This document shows, piece by piece, positions 1 to 6,635 of a stretch of 13,983 nt of DNA. Position 1 is the stretch's first letter. Every line of letters starts with the position of its first letter. The stretch spans positions 1-13,983 of the forward strand of contig CAVJIN010000041.1 in the NCBI GenBank assembly GCA_963649615.1. Reading direction: 5' to 3'. The stretch is from UBA9732 sp963649615. GTDB lineage: Bacteria > Spirochaetota > Spirochaetia > Sphaerochaetales > Sphaerochaetaceae. Made by a program: the position numbers and the translations under genes. Below the pieces are notes generated by a model. It made no database searches. It was not told the origin of the DNA and was given only the letters and a program-made list of their open reading frames with translations.

Positions 1-1293
1 CTATCTATTCTCTTTGGTGGAGTTTTCAAAGAATTTGTTTCCAATGTCCTCTCTATACCAGGAACCATCAAAAGTTATAGCATCAATTGCTTTATAGGCT
101 ATTGAATTTGCTTCAATGATGTTTTTCCCAACTCCAACAACGGTTGCAGCACGTCCACCCGTAGTGTAAAGTTCCCCATCTTCTCTTCGCTCCACAGCTC
201 CAAAGAAAACGTACGTACCGTCATTGTAGCAGTTGATCAGGAGTTTTGGTGAAATTGATGCTAGTTTCATTCCTGTTTTGGTGTCATTTGGATAGCCCTC
301 TGAACCAATTACTACGCAAACAGAACTTTGATTGCTTGTTAAAGGTTTAACATGTTTAAGTGTGTTATTCTGCATTGCTATCATAAGTTCAACAAGATCG
401 TTTTTAATAAGCGGAACCATAGCTTGTGTGGCGGGGTCATTTAGACGTACATGGTAGTCTACTAAATAAGGTCCATTTGAAGATAAAACAATTGAGAATG
501 TTAAAACTCCCTTATAATAAAGATTTTCTTCTTTCAGCCCTTTAAATGTTGGGTGGATGATGATATTTTGGATTGCTTCTTTAATATCCGCTGACAACGG
601 AATAGGGCAAATGGCTCCCATTCCACCGGTTGGAGTTCCAAGTCCTTTGTCTGTGTGTTCTCTTTTTGTGTACTCTGAACAAAGAGGAAGAACGTAGTAA
701 CCAACATTATCAACTAAGATTGAACCAGTTATGCTAATACCTTCAACTCTGTCTTCTATAATGACAGGTCCTTTTTGGAGTAGTTTTTCTGCAAAAGGAA
801 GAAGTACTTTCTTATCATCTGAGTATGCCATTGTTCTTGAAGGAGACATCTCATTTGTTTTAATTGTGAAGGCTTTTCCTTTGTTTTTGTTTAAGTATTC
901 TTCAATGTCTTTGGTTGTTGTAAAGACTTTATAGTTTGGAACTGGAATATTATGTCTTGTAGCGAATTCTCTAGCAAATTTTCTGTCGCCCTCTAGTTTC
1001 AGAGCATAGCTTGGAGCTCCAAAAGTTGAGATTCCGTTCTTGTTTAAATGGTCAATCACGCCAGTTTGAAGTGGCATTTCTGTACCAATGAAGACAAAAT
1101 CAATGTCATATTTTTTGCAAGCAGCAAGAACTTGTTTCTTGTCTGCAGGGTTTACATCTGGGAGATTAACTGCAAAGCTCGCAGTTCCTGGATTGCTTGG
1201 TGCAACATAGAGACCTTCAATTAGTTTACTTTTTGAAAATAACCAAGCAATAGCATGGTCTTTTGCGCCAGAACCCAAAACAAGTACTTTCAT
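1..1293 (-). CDS. purD: PurD-like ATP-grasp protein (phosphoribosylamine-glycine ligase family), divergent active site
   Basis: In the family, PurD joins glycine to phosphoribosylamine using ATP in step 2 of de novo purine synthesis, in the cytoplasm. The ATG at 1293 is chosen because GGAGAG lies 9 bases upstream and the protein then begins MKVLVLGSG, the usual PurD N-terminus. A TTG extension to 1365 would overlap the dusB stop and adds nothing family-like. The resulting 430 aa matches the usual length, and the TAG stop is at bases 1-3. The N domain (about 1-100), the LEGDRKFAREF segment and TPTGGMGA (about 220-227) are clear. Several usually invariant positions differ. The glycine-rich ATP loop (KADGLAAGKGV in E. 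coli) reads KTNEMSPSRTM (145-155). The metal-binding EFNxRFGDPETQ motif reads VDYHVRLNDPATQ, so Glu becomes Asp279 and Asn becomes His281. It is last in the tatD-dusB-purD operon. Family membership is secure; enzymatic activity is uncertain. Confidence 0.85.
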   Translation of the reverse strand: MKVLVLGSGAKDHAIAWLFSKSKLIEGLYVAPSNPGTASFAVNLPDVNPADKKQVLAACKKYDIDFVFIGTEMPLQTGVIDHLNKNGISTFGAPSYALKLEGDRKFAREFATRHNIPVPNYKVFTTTKDIEEYLNKNKGKAFTIKTNEMSPSRTMAYSDDKKVLLPFAEKLLQKGPVIIEDRVEGISITGSILVDNVGYYVLPLCSEYTKREHTDKGLGTPTGGMGAICPIPLSADIKEAIQNIIIHPTFKGLKEENLYYKGVLTFSIVLSSNGPYLVDYHVRLNDPATQAMVPLIKNDLVELMIAMQNNTLKHVKPLTSNQSSVCVVIGSEGYPNDTKTGMKLASISPKLLINCYNDGTYVFFGAVERREDGELYTTGGRAATVVGVGKNIIEANSIAYKAIDAITFDGSWYREDIGNKFFENSTKENR

Positions 1294-1338
1294 TCTAACC
1301 GTCTCTCCAATAAAGTTTGTTTTCAAAACTGCTAAAAT

Positions 1339-1365
1339 GTTATAATTATTGGGAAATAAGGTCAA
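1339..1365 (-). promoter_or_regulatory. possible secondary promoter ahead of the purD-like gene
   Basis: On the minus strand TTGACC (1365-1360) is followed after 15 bases by TATAAC (1344-1339). The spacer is shorter than the optimal 17. The 68-base gap between dusB and the purD-like start is much longer than other gaps inside operons here, which makes an internal promoter plausible. This is a sequence match only. Confidence 0.3.
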
Positions 1366-2339
1366 TTGGACAACATGGCAAGAGCTTTTTTGTAGTCTTC
1401 AATCGTGAGTGCCGTGGTTGCTACTTGGCGCACTTTTGCGCTATTAGGTATTCCTTTTAAATAAGCACAGACGTGCTTTCTCATCTCTCTACAGGCAGCG
1501 CTTTCTCCAAGGAAGTCTACAAGACCAGCAAGGTGCATCTCAATTGCTTTTTTCTTTTCTTGAACCGATATTTCTAAAGGCTCTTGTCCTTTTGCAAGAG
1601 CTTGAATTTGTTCAAATACAAATGGATTTCCTATTGCTCCACGGGCAAACATGATTGCATCAACACCAGTTTCTTTTAGCATTCTTAGGCCATCTTGTGC
1701 GGTGAAAAGATCACCTGAGCCAATGATTAATTTTTCTGGAAAGTGGTCCTTAAGGTCTTTTAGTAAAGTCCAATTTGCAGTTGGCATATACAGCTGGCTT
1801 CTAGTTCTTGCATGCATACACAAGGCACTTGCCCCGGCAGAAAAGGCTGCTTCTGCTGTCTTAAGATAGTTAATACTTTCTGCATCCCATCCTGTTCTAA
1901 TCTTTATTGTAACTGGTATAGAAACGTTGGAAGTTATGGTGTGCACTATATCGTAAATTGTCTCTGGGCTCTTGAGTAAACTACTGCCAGCACCTGTTTT
2001 GATGACCTTAGGAACAGGACAACCTGCGTTTATATCAATTATAGCTGGGTTGTAGGCCATTGTTCCTTCTAAAGAACGTTTTGCTGTGTCTGCATCTGGC
2101 ATGAACAGCTGCACAGCTAGATGTTCTTCGTTTTCCCCTCTCTCCATTAGCATAATAGTCTTTTCGCTAGCACGGGCAACGCCTTCACTGCTGACCATTT
2201 CTGTGTAGGTAAGTGCTGCTCCATGACTTAGGCAAATGCTACGAAAAACCTTGTCAGTGTAGCCTGCAAGTGGGGCAAGAAAAACATTACTTTTAAGAGA
2301 GAGATTTCCTATAGAGATTGGATGAATAAGGTCTGTCAC
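1362..2339 (-). CDS. dusB: tRNA-dihydrouridine synthase (DusB-like)
   Basis: This is an FMN- and NAD(P)H-dependent enzyme that reduces specific uridines in the tRNA D-loop to dihydrouridine; it is cytoplasmic. The 325-aa protein has the TIM-barrel opening APLAGYTDKVFR (22-33). The active-site segment DINAGCPVPKV carries the catalytic cysteine C107. It also has IKIRTGW (145-151), MHARTR with His176 and the FMN phosphate motif FARGAIGNP. The usual GNGD near the end of the barrel reads GSGD (207-210), a mild change. The start is GTG at 2339-2337, with GAGGA 4 bases upstream. It begins 10 bases after the tatD stop, so the two are almost certainly cotranscribed. The family is certain; the DusB subclass is assigned by overall resemblance and by the GCP-x-x-KV motif. 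Confidence 0.92.
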   Translation of the reverse strand: MTDLIHPISIGNLSLKSNVFLAPLAGYTDKVFRSICLSHGAALTYTEMVSSEGVARASEKTIMLMERGENEEHLAVQLFMPDADTAKRSLEGTMAYNPAIIDINAGCPVPKVIKTGAGSSLLKSPETIYDIVHTITSNVSIPVTIKIRTGWDAESINYLKTAEAAFSAGASALCMHARTRSQLYMPTANWTLLKDLKDHFPEKLIIGSGDLFTAQDGLRMLKETGVDAIMFARGAIGNPFVFEQIQALAKGQEPLEISVQEKKKAIEMHLAGLVDFLGESAACREMRKHVCAYLKGIPNSAKVRQVATTALTIEDYKKALAMLSN

Positions 2340-2349
2340 AATTTCCTCG

Positions 2350-3126
2350 TTATACCTCTGTTAGGTGGAAGGCGTTTAGGCTGTTTGTGAAAAGAATTTC
2401 TGCCATTTCTTCAAGAGGAATTCCTTTAATCTCTGCCACCGCTTTTGCAGTTTCAGGTAAATATTCTGGTTTGTTTCTGCGTTTTGCGTACTTAAAAGGA
2501 ACCAAGAAAGGGGCTTCACTTTCAATGAGAATTCTGTTTTCAGGAAGATTTTTAATAGTATCGGTTATCTTCTTAATATTCTTGTATGTGATATTGCCGG
2601 CAAAAGAGAAATAAACTGGTAGCTCCATGGCCCTAAAGGCATAATTCCAGTCTTCAGAATAACAATGGAAAATTGCGCCCTCGTCTGGGATGTTGGTCTT
2701 GAGGATTTCAAGGATATGTTCGCCAGCTTCTCTATTGTGGATGATAACTGGAAGGTGTGCTCTTCTTGCAATTTCAAGGTGCTTTAAGAAAAACTCAACC
2801 TGTATATCTTTATATTGCTTGAACTTGCCATAATCTAGACCTGTTTCACCAATTGCAATAACTCTGTCATATTTGAGGTATTTTTGAACATCGGTCTCCC
2901 AGCTACCATAGACATTTCCACATTCTGTGGGGGAAACGCCAACTGCGTGGAAAACATTTTTTGCACTTTTGAGGTTGTTATATGTAGCTTCAAAGTCTGT
3001 GATGCGATTGCATACAGAGACAATATTGGAAACTCCAGCCCGTTTTGCATACTGAACTACAATGAGCTGCTCAATAGGGTCTTCGTGAATTAAACCAATA
3101 TGACAATGTGTATCAAATAAACGCAT
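2350..3126 (-). CDS. tatD: TatD-family metal-dependent hydrolase/DNase
   Basis: TatD proteins are TIM-barrel metal hydrolases of the amidohydrolase superfamily, described as 3'-5' exonucleases or deoxyribonucleases in DNA repair and quality control. The 258-aa length is normal. Visible ligands are DTHCH (His7, His9), GETGLDY (Glu94), HNRE (His130) and HCY (His154). The final metal-ligand motif, usually ETDAP, reads ESEAPFL, so Asp becomes Glu204. The usual VGxHP motif reads VGVSP, so His becomes Ser65. These may alter activity without abolishing metal binding. The ATG at 3126 has AGGAAG 8 bases upstream. It is the first gene of a minus-strand operon with dusB and the purD-like gene. The upstream region carries a possible promoter and two inverted repeats. 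Chromosomal context gives no specific substrate. Confidence 0.9.
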   Translation of the reverse strand: MRLFDTHCHIGLIHEDPIEQLIVVQYAKRAGVSNIVSVCNRITDFEATYNNLKSAKNVFHAVGVSPTECGNVYGSWETDVQKYLKYDRVIAIGETGLDYGKFKQYKDIQVEFFLKHLEIARRAHLPVIIHNREAGEHILEILKTNIPDEGAIFHCYSEDWNYAFRAMELPVYFSFAGNITYKNIKKITDTIKNLPENRILIESEAPFLVPFKYAKRRNKPEYLPETAKAVAEIKGIPLEEMAEILFTNSLNAFHLTEV

Positions 3127-3155
3127 GGAGAGTACTTCCTATTTTTGATTTTTTT

Positions 3156-3177
3156 TCATGCAGTCGTTGGTGCATGA
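3156..3177. repeat. inverted repeat in the tatD leader region
   Basis: Perfect 7-bp arms TCATGCA (3156-3162) and TGCATGA (3171-3177) flank 8 bases. A second, overlapping inverted repeat is TTGGT-N5-ACCAA (3167-3181). The pair ends about 30 bases upstream of the tatD ATG, so it would lie in the leader RNA or act as a protein-binding site. It does not look like a terminator for the upstream minus-strand gene, because in that direction the stem is followed by A residues rather than T. Confidence 0.4.
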
Positions 3178-3189
3178 CCAAGTAAAACT

Positions 3190-3206
3190 ATGTGAAATCC
3201 TCACAT
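3190..3206. promoter_or_regulatory. palindrome ATGTGA-N5-TCACAT, possible operator
   Basis: This is a perfect 6-bp dyad with a 5-base centre, just downstream of the proposed tatD transcription start. It resembles a CRP/FNR-type site (TGTGA-N6-TCACA) but has one base fewer in the centre, so I do not assign a regulator. It could also form a small hairpin in the tatD leader. Confidence 0.4.
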
Positions 3207-3215
3207 CCAAGATAA

Positions 3216-3244
3216 AAATTAACATGCTAAAAGCTAATCGTCAA
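3216..3244 (-). promoter_or_regulatory. possible promoter of tatD-dusB-purD
   Basis: On the minus strand TTGACG (3244-3239) is followed after 17 bases by TAATTT (3221-3216). A TGT just before the -10 gives an extended -10 form. Transcription would start near 3209, leaving a leader of about 80 bases that contains both inverted repeats. The -10 hexamer is only a partial match. Confidence 0.4.
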
Positions 3245-3263
3245 GCAAAAAACCTCTATAAAC

Positions 3264-4394
3264 TCAGCTGAAATAATCTAACTCACAAGCAAACTTATAC
3301 CAGTCCTTCCAAGATATGCAGTCAACGCCTTTATTTGTATAGGTTACATCTCCCAAGTGAAGAACTACCTTTTTTGTGTTTGATTTTCCTTGTGTTTTTG
3401 GTGGTAAAAAATTATCTGTGACCTCTATTTGTGGGCAAATAAAAATCTCATAATTTTTCTCCCACTTAGCAATAAAGACTAATTTTCCAGAGGGTTCTTT
3501 CACTGATGCTGTGAGATTTATATTTAATCCTTTCGCATGCCTGACTCGTGAGATTTCTCCAAGCACAAACGACACCACAACAGAATCTCTATGTGGGCTT
3601 AATATCAGCTCAGAAGGCGAGTCCATACCTAGTAATTTGCATATTACACCGGTATCGGTCAGATAAAAAATGGGAGCTTTCTTCTCGCAGTTAATTGTGT
3701 TTGCAAAGCAGAGTTCTTCCAAAATGGAAATCCATGTTTTAGCAGTAGGGGCCGATATTCCCGTGTTTTTTGCCACCTGATTCATGGAGAGCATTTGACC
3801 CGATGTCTTTGCACAGACACCAAGAAATTTTCTAAAAAGGGGCTCGTTGGAAGAATTGATTTTCTTAGTAGGATGATTCATCGCATGATTGATAATATTT
3901 TCAATTACAATAGCTTGTGAGAACTTTGGTAAAAGACTTTTAGGATGCTGTCCAATAATTAAATTCTCAAATGGATTGCTGGAGATTTTTTTAAGTTTTG
4001 TTAGTTCTTCAAGGGAAAGGCCCGTAACAAAAATCCGTGAAAAGGAATTATCCTCCTTTTCTATATTTTTTTCTCCTATGTTGTATGATGATGTTAGCAC
4101 ATATTTAGCAGGAGAAAACCCACCCAAATCCACGTAATACTTGACTGCATCAATAATTCCTTTAGCTTTGAATGCTTCAATAATTATTAAACCTTCGGGA
4201 AATGCCAATAGAAAAGTCCTAGGAGATTGCTCAGCAAGTTTTCTTATGTAGTTGTCTTCAAAATTTACAACTTTTTTATTTGGAAATAGTTTTCTTGCTA
4301 ACTCTCTCTTTCCATAGCCACTTGGGCCTTCAATGATAATGAGGGTTGCTTTCTTGGCTAGGTTTATTACTGTTTTTTCTAAAGGCCTATACAT
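3264..4394 (-). CDS. degenerate DUF4143/AAA-type ATPase paralogue
   Basis: This 376-aa protein has the architecture of the AAA plus DUF4143 family, whose cellular role is poorly known. The P-loop position reads GPSGYGKRE (23-31). The fold-typical GxxGxGK is present, but the following Ser/Thr that binds magnesium is Arg30. The Walker B position reads GLIIIEAF (68-75), where the family has a DE pair followed by hydrophobic-Gln; here it is Glu73-Ala74. The DUF4143 winged-helix part is clear: FRKFLGVCAKTSGQ, then GISAPTAKTWISILEEL and FYLTDTGVICKLLGM. The C-terminal nuclease-like part keeps its outline but lacks the expected E-x-D and E-V-K residues (KLVFIAKW, then EIFICPQ). The frame is intact and has its own promoter. 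The ATG at 4394 has no Shine-Dalgarno sequence. It is probably a non-catalytic relative of the ATPase at 12497-13822. The family call rests on layout and motifs. Confidence 0.72.
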   Translation of the reverse strand: MYRPLEKTVINLAKKATLIIIEGPSGYGKRELARKLFPNKKVVNFEDNYIRKLAEQSPRTFLLAFPEGLIIIEAFKAKGIIDAVKYYVDLGGFSPAKYVLTSSYNIGEKNIEKEDNSFSRIFVTGLSLEELTKLKKISSNPFENLIIGQHPKSLLPKFSQAIVIENIINHAMNHPTKKINSSNEPLFRKFLGVCAKTSGQMLSMNQVAKNTGISAPTAKTWISILEELCFANTINCEKKAPIFYLTDTGVICKLLGMDSPSELILSPHRDSVVVSFVLGEISRVRHAKGLNINLTASVKEPSGKLVFIAKWEKNYEIFICPQIEVTDNFLPPKTQGKSNTKKVVLHLGDVTYTNKGVDCISWKDWYKFACELDYFS

Positions 4395-4403
4395 GATAGT
4401 AAA

Positions 4404-4433
4404 ATTATAAAATGAAAAAAGGCCAACTGTAAA
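4404..4433 (-). promoter_or_regulatory. promoter of the degenerate DUF4143 gene
   Basis: On the minus strand TTTACA (4433-4428) and a perfect TATAAT (4409-4404) are separated by 18 bases. Transcription would begin within about 3 bases of the ATG at 4394, and no Shine-Dalgarno sequence is present. The message is therefore probably leaderless or nearly so. Confidence 0.6.
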
Positions 4434-4457
4434 GTTTAATATTTAAAATTGTAAAGT
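4428..4457. repeat. direct repeat TGTAAAGT, two copies 22 bp apart
   Basis: TGTAAAGT occurs at 4428-4435 and 4450-4457. The first copy contains the -35 element of the minus-strand promoter. Between them lies AATATTTAAAATT (4438-4450), which also forms the core of the repeats upstream of the second DUF4143 gene. The two-turn spacing suits a regulator site, but the region is AT-rich and chance is possible. Confidence 0.35.
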
Positions 4458-4495
4458 ATATTATATAAAAGCTATAAATAAACATCACCGTTAGG

Positions 4496-4525
4496 TTGAC
4501 CCATGTTGTAAGCTCTTTGGATAAT
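4496..4525 (+). promoter_or_regulatory. promoter of the amino-sugar operon
   Basis: TTGACC (4496-4501) and GATAAT (4520-4525) are separated by 18 bases, a good sigma-70-type match. Predicted start is near 4532, giving a leader of about 15 bases that contains GGGGGA ahead of the ATG at 4548. The in-frame ATG at 4524 falls inside the -10 element, so it cannot be the start used from this promoter. Confidence 0.6.
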
Positions 4526-4547
4526 GTCTTTCTGTTGGGGGATTGTA

Positions 4548-5210
4548 ATGATTAAAACTGTAGACTTATTTGATTTGAATCACACCCTATCAAAGGAATA
4601 CTTAGAGGGGTTTGAGTTTCCTTGGCAAGCTCTTGCCGGTATTAAGGAAATGATTGTCAAACTTGGCCAAAACTTACCAAAAGATGAGTATCTTGAGGTC
4701 AAAGAGAATGTATGGATTCATAAAAGTGCAAAGGTTTTTGCATCTGCATATATTGATGGGCCTTGTATTATTGGTGCGAATACAGAGGTAAGGCAATGTG
4801 CCTTTATTAGGGGCAGTGCCCTTATTGGAAATGACTGTGTTATTGGAAATTCTGTTGAAATCAAAAATGCAATTATTTTTGATAGTTGCCAGGTTCCTCA
4901 CTTCAATTATGTTGGAGACAGTATTTTAGGTTTTCATGCTCATATGGGAGCAGGTGCTATAACCTCTAATATTAAGGCAGATAAGAAGAATATTGTTGTT
5001 CATGCCAACCAAGATATTGAAACTGGCCTTAGAAAAATGGGTGCAATTCTAGGTGATTACGTTGATGTTGGATGTAATAGCGTTTTGAATCCAGGAACAA
5101 TAATTGGAAGGTGTACTAATGTTTATCCAATGTCCTGTGTTAGGGGTGTTGTTGGAGAAAACTGTATATACAAGAGCTCTCAGGCTATTGTTGTCAAAGA
5201 AAAAAGATAG
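4548..5210 (+). CDS. stand-alone GlmU-type left-handed beta-helix acetyltransferase
   Basis: The 220-aa protein consists mainly of hexapeptide repeats (about 55-205, e.g. CIIGAN, ALIGND, CVIGNS), the left-handed beta-helix fold. The stretch VPHFNYVGDSILG (116-128) lines up with AGHLTYLGDAEIG of E. coli GlmU, placing His118 at the catalytic acetyltransferase histidine. MGAGAITSN (133-141) matches GlmU GAGTITCN. The GlmU N-terminal uridylyltransferase domain is absent; only about 50 residues precede the helix. The likely reaction is acetyl-CoA plus glucosamine-1-P to GlcNAc-1-P. The start at 4548 is chosen over the in-frame ATG at 4524 because of GGGGGA 5 bases upstream and because 4524 overlaps the promoter -10. 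It lies 17 bases upstream of glmM, whose product would supply its substrate. Another sugar-1-phosphate acyltransfer, or a non-catalytic role, cannot be excluded. Confidence 0.82.
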   Translation: MIKTVDLFDLNHTLSKEYLEGFEFPWQALAGIKEMIVKLGQNLPKDEYLEVKENVWIHKSAKVFASAYIDGPCIIGANTEVRQCAFIRGSALIGNDCVIGNSVEIKNAIIFDSCQVPHFNYVGDSILGFHAHMGAGAITSNIKADKKNIVVHANQDIETGLRKMGAILGDYVDVGCNSVLNPGTIIGRCTNVYPMSCVRGVVGENCIYKSSQAIVVKEKR

Positions 5211-5227
5211 AAAAGGAGAAAAGAAAA

Positions 5228-6613
5228 ATGGGCAAATATTTTGGAACAGATGGGTTTAGAGGAGAGTCAAACAAGACTCTTACAGCAGATCATGCTTACA
5301 AGGTTGGTAGATTTTTGGGTTGGTATTTTAAGGCTCTAAAACAACAACGTGGTGACGAAGAAAGCCCAAAAATAGTTATTGGAAAAGACACAAGACGTTC
5401 GTGTTATATGTTTGAGTATATGCTCTCTGGCGGAATTGTCGCCTCTGGTGGTGACGTTTATTTAATGCATGTAACCACAACACCATCGGTTGCATACATT
5501 GCACATGTAGATGACTTTGATTGTGGTATTATGATAACTGCTTCGCATAACCCCTACTACGATAATGGAATAAAAATTATTAACAAGTATGGCGAGAAGA
5601 TGGAGGAAAGTGTCCTCAAGTTATGTGAAGATTACATAGATGGTAAGTTGGAGTGCTTTGGACAAAAGTGGGATGAATTGCCGTTTGCAACTAGACATGG
5701 TATTGGAAAAATGGTGGATTATGCCTCTGGCAGAAATAGATATATTGGCTATTTAATTTCTTTGAGTAAGTACTCATTCAAGGGAATGAGGGTTGGCCTT
5801 GACTGTGCAAATGGTACTTCTTGGAATATTGCAAGGGCTGTTTTTGAGGCATTGGGAGCTAAAACCTATGTTATCAATGCAGACCCAAACGGTTTTAATG
5901 TAAATGAGAATGCCGGTTCAACACATATTGAGGGATTGCAAAAGCTTGTTATAGATAAAGGTCTTGATGTTGGTTTTGCGTTTGACGGTGATGCAGATAG
6001 ATGTCTTGCAGTTGACGAGAAAGGGCAGGTGGTTACTGGAGATCACATCCTTTACATTTATGGTAAATACATGAAGGACAGAGGAAAGCTTATTACAAAT
6101 ACTGTTGTAGCTACAGTTATGTCAAACTATGGCCTATTCAAAGCTCTTGAAGAGGAGGGAATAGAGTCTGTGAAAACCAAGGTTGGAGATAAATATGTTC
6201 ATGATTACATGATTGAACATGGTTGCAGACTTGGTGGAGAGGTGAGTGGTCATATTATTTTCTCCAAATATGCTTCAAGTGGTGATGGGCTTTTAACAGC
6301 TATTAAAATCATGGAAGTGATGCTTGCTTCCAAGAAAAAGCTTAGTGCTTTGGTTAGCGGGATGACATTGTATCCACAAGCCTTAGCCAACGTGCACGTG
6401 TCAGACAAGACTATTGTAATGGAAGACGAAGATGTTCTTCTTGCTATTTCTAATATTACAAATAAACTTGAAGGAAAAGGGAGAATTCTTGTTCGTGAAA
6501 GTGGAACAGAACCTCTAATCCGTGTTATGGTGGAGGCAGAGAGTGAAGAAACCTGTAAACACTATGTTGACGAGGTTGTGGAACTCTTAAAAAAGAAGGG
6601 TTATACCGTTTAG
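5228..6613 (+). CDS. glmM: phosphoglucosamine mutase
   Basis: GlmM interconverts glucosamine-6-P and glucosamine-1-P in the cytoplasm, on the route to UDP-GlcNAc. All four alpha-phosphohexomutase motifs are intact in the 461-aa protein. These are the phosphoserine loop TASHNP with Ser106, the magnesium loop DGDADR (253-258), the sugar-binding loop GGEVSGH (336-342) and the phosphate-binding loop RESGTEPLIRVM (423-434). The GEVSGH and ESGTEPLIRVM forms are characteristic of GlmM rather than of phosphomannomutase/phosphoglucomutase, although at 461 aa it is slightly longer than usual (about 445). The ATG at 5228 follows AAGGAG by about 9 bases. It sits between a GlmU-type acetyltransferase and nagB with gaps of 17 and 22 bases, as expected for one operon that covers consecutive amino-sugar steps. 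Confidence 0.93.
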   Translation: MGKYFGTDGFRGESNKTLTADHAYKVGRFLGWYFKALKQQRGDEESPKIVIGKDTRRSCYMFEYMLSGGIVASGGDVYLMHVTTTPSVAYIAHVDDFDCGIMITASHNPYYDNGIKIINKYGEKMEESVLKLCEDYIDGKLECFGQKWDELPFATRHGIGKMVDYASGRNRYIGYLISLSKYSFKGMRVGLDCANGTSWNIARAVFEALGAKTYVINADPNGFNVNENAGSTHIEGLQKLVIDKGLDVGFAFDGDADRCLAVDEKGQVVTGDHILYIYGKYMKDRGKLITNTVVATVMSNYGLFKALEEEGIESVKTKVGDKYVHDYMIEHGCRLGGEVSGHIIFSKYASSGDGLLTAIKIMEVMLASKKKLSALVSGMTLYPQALANVHVSDKTIVMEDEDVLLAISNITNKLEGKGRILVRESGTEPLIRVMVEAESEETCKHYVDEVVELLKKKGYTV

Positions 6614-6635
6614 TTTTGAACCTTAGGAGGATGAG

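Noticed and set aside
1294..1365. N-terminal extension of the PurD-like protein from a TTG at 1365
   Set aside because: It overlaps the dusB stop, has no family resemblance, and the ATG at 1293 has a strong Shine-Dalgarno sequence and yields the standard PurD N-terminus.
3190..3206. Canonical CRP site
   Set aside because: The dyad centre is 5 bases instead of 6 and no crp-like gene is in view, so only an unnamed operator is proposed.
4524..4547. ATG at 4524 as start of the acetyltransferase
   Set aside because: It overlaps the -10 hexamer GATAAT and lacks a ribosome-binding site; 4548 has GGGGGA at good spacing.
4620..4637. Sigma-54-like promoter TGGCAAGCTCTTGC and inverted repeat GGCAAG-CT-CTTGCC
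   Set aside because: GG and GC are separated by 9 rather than 10 bases and it lies within a coding region.
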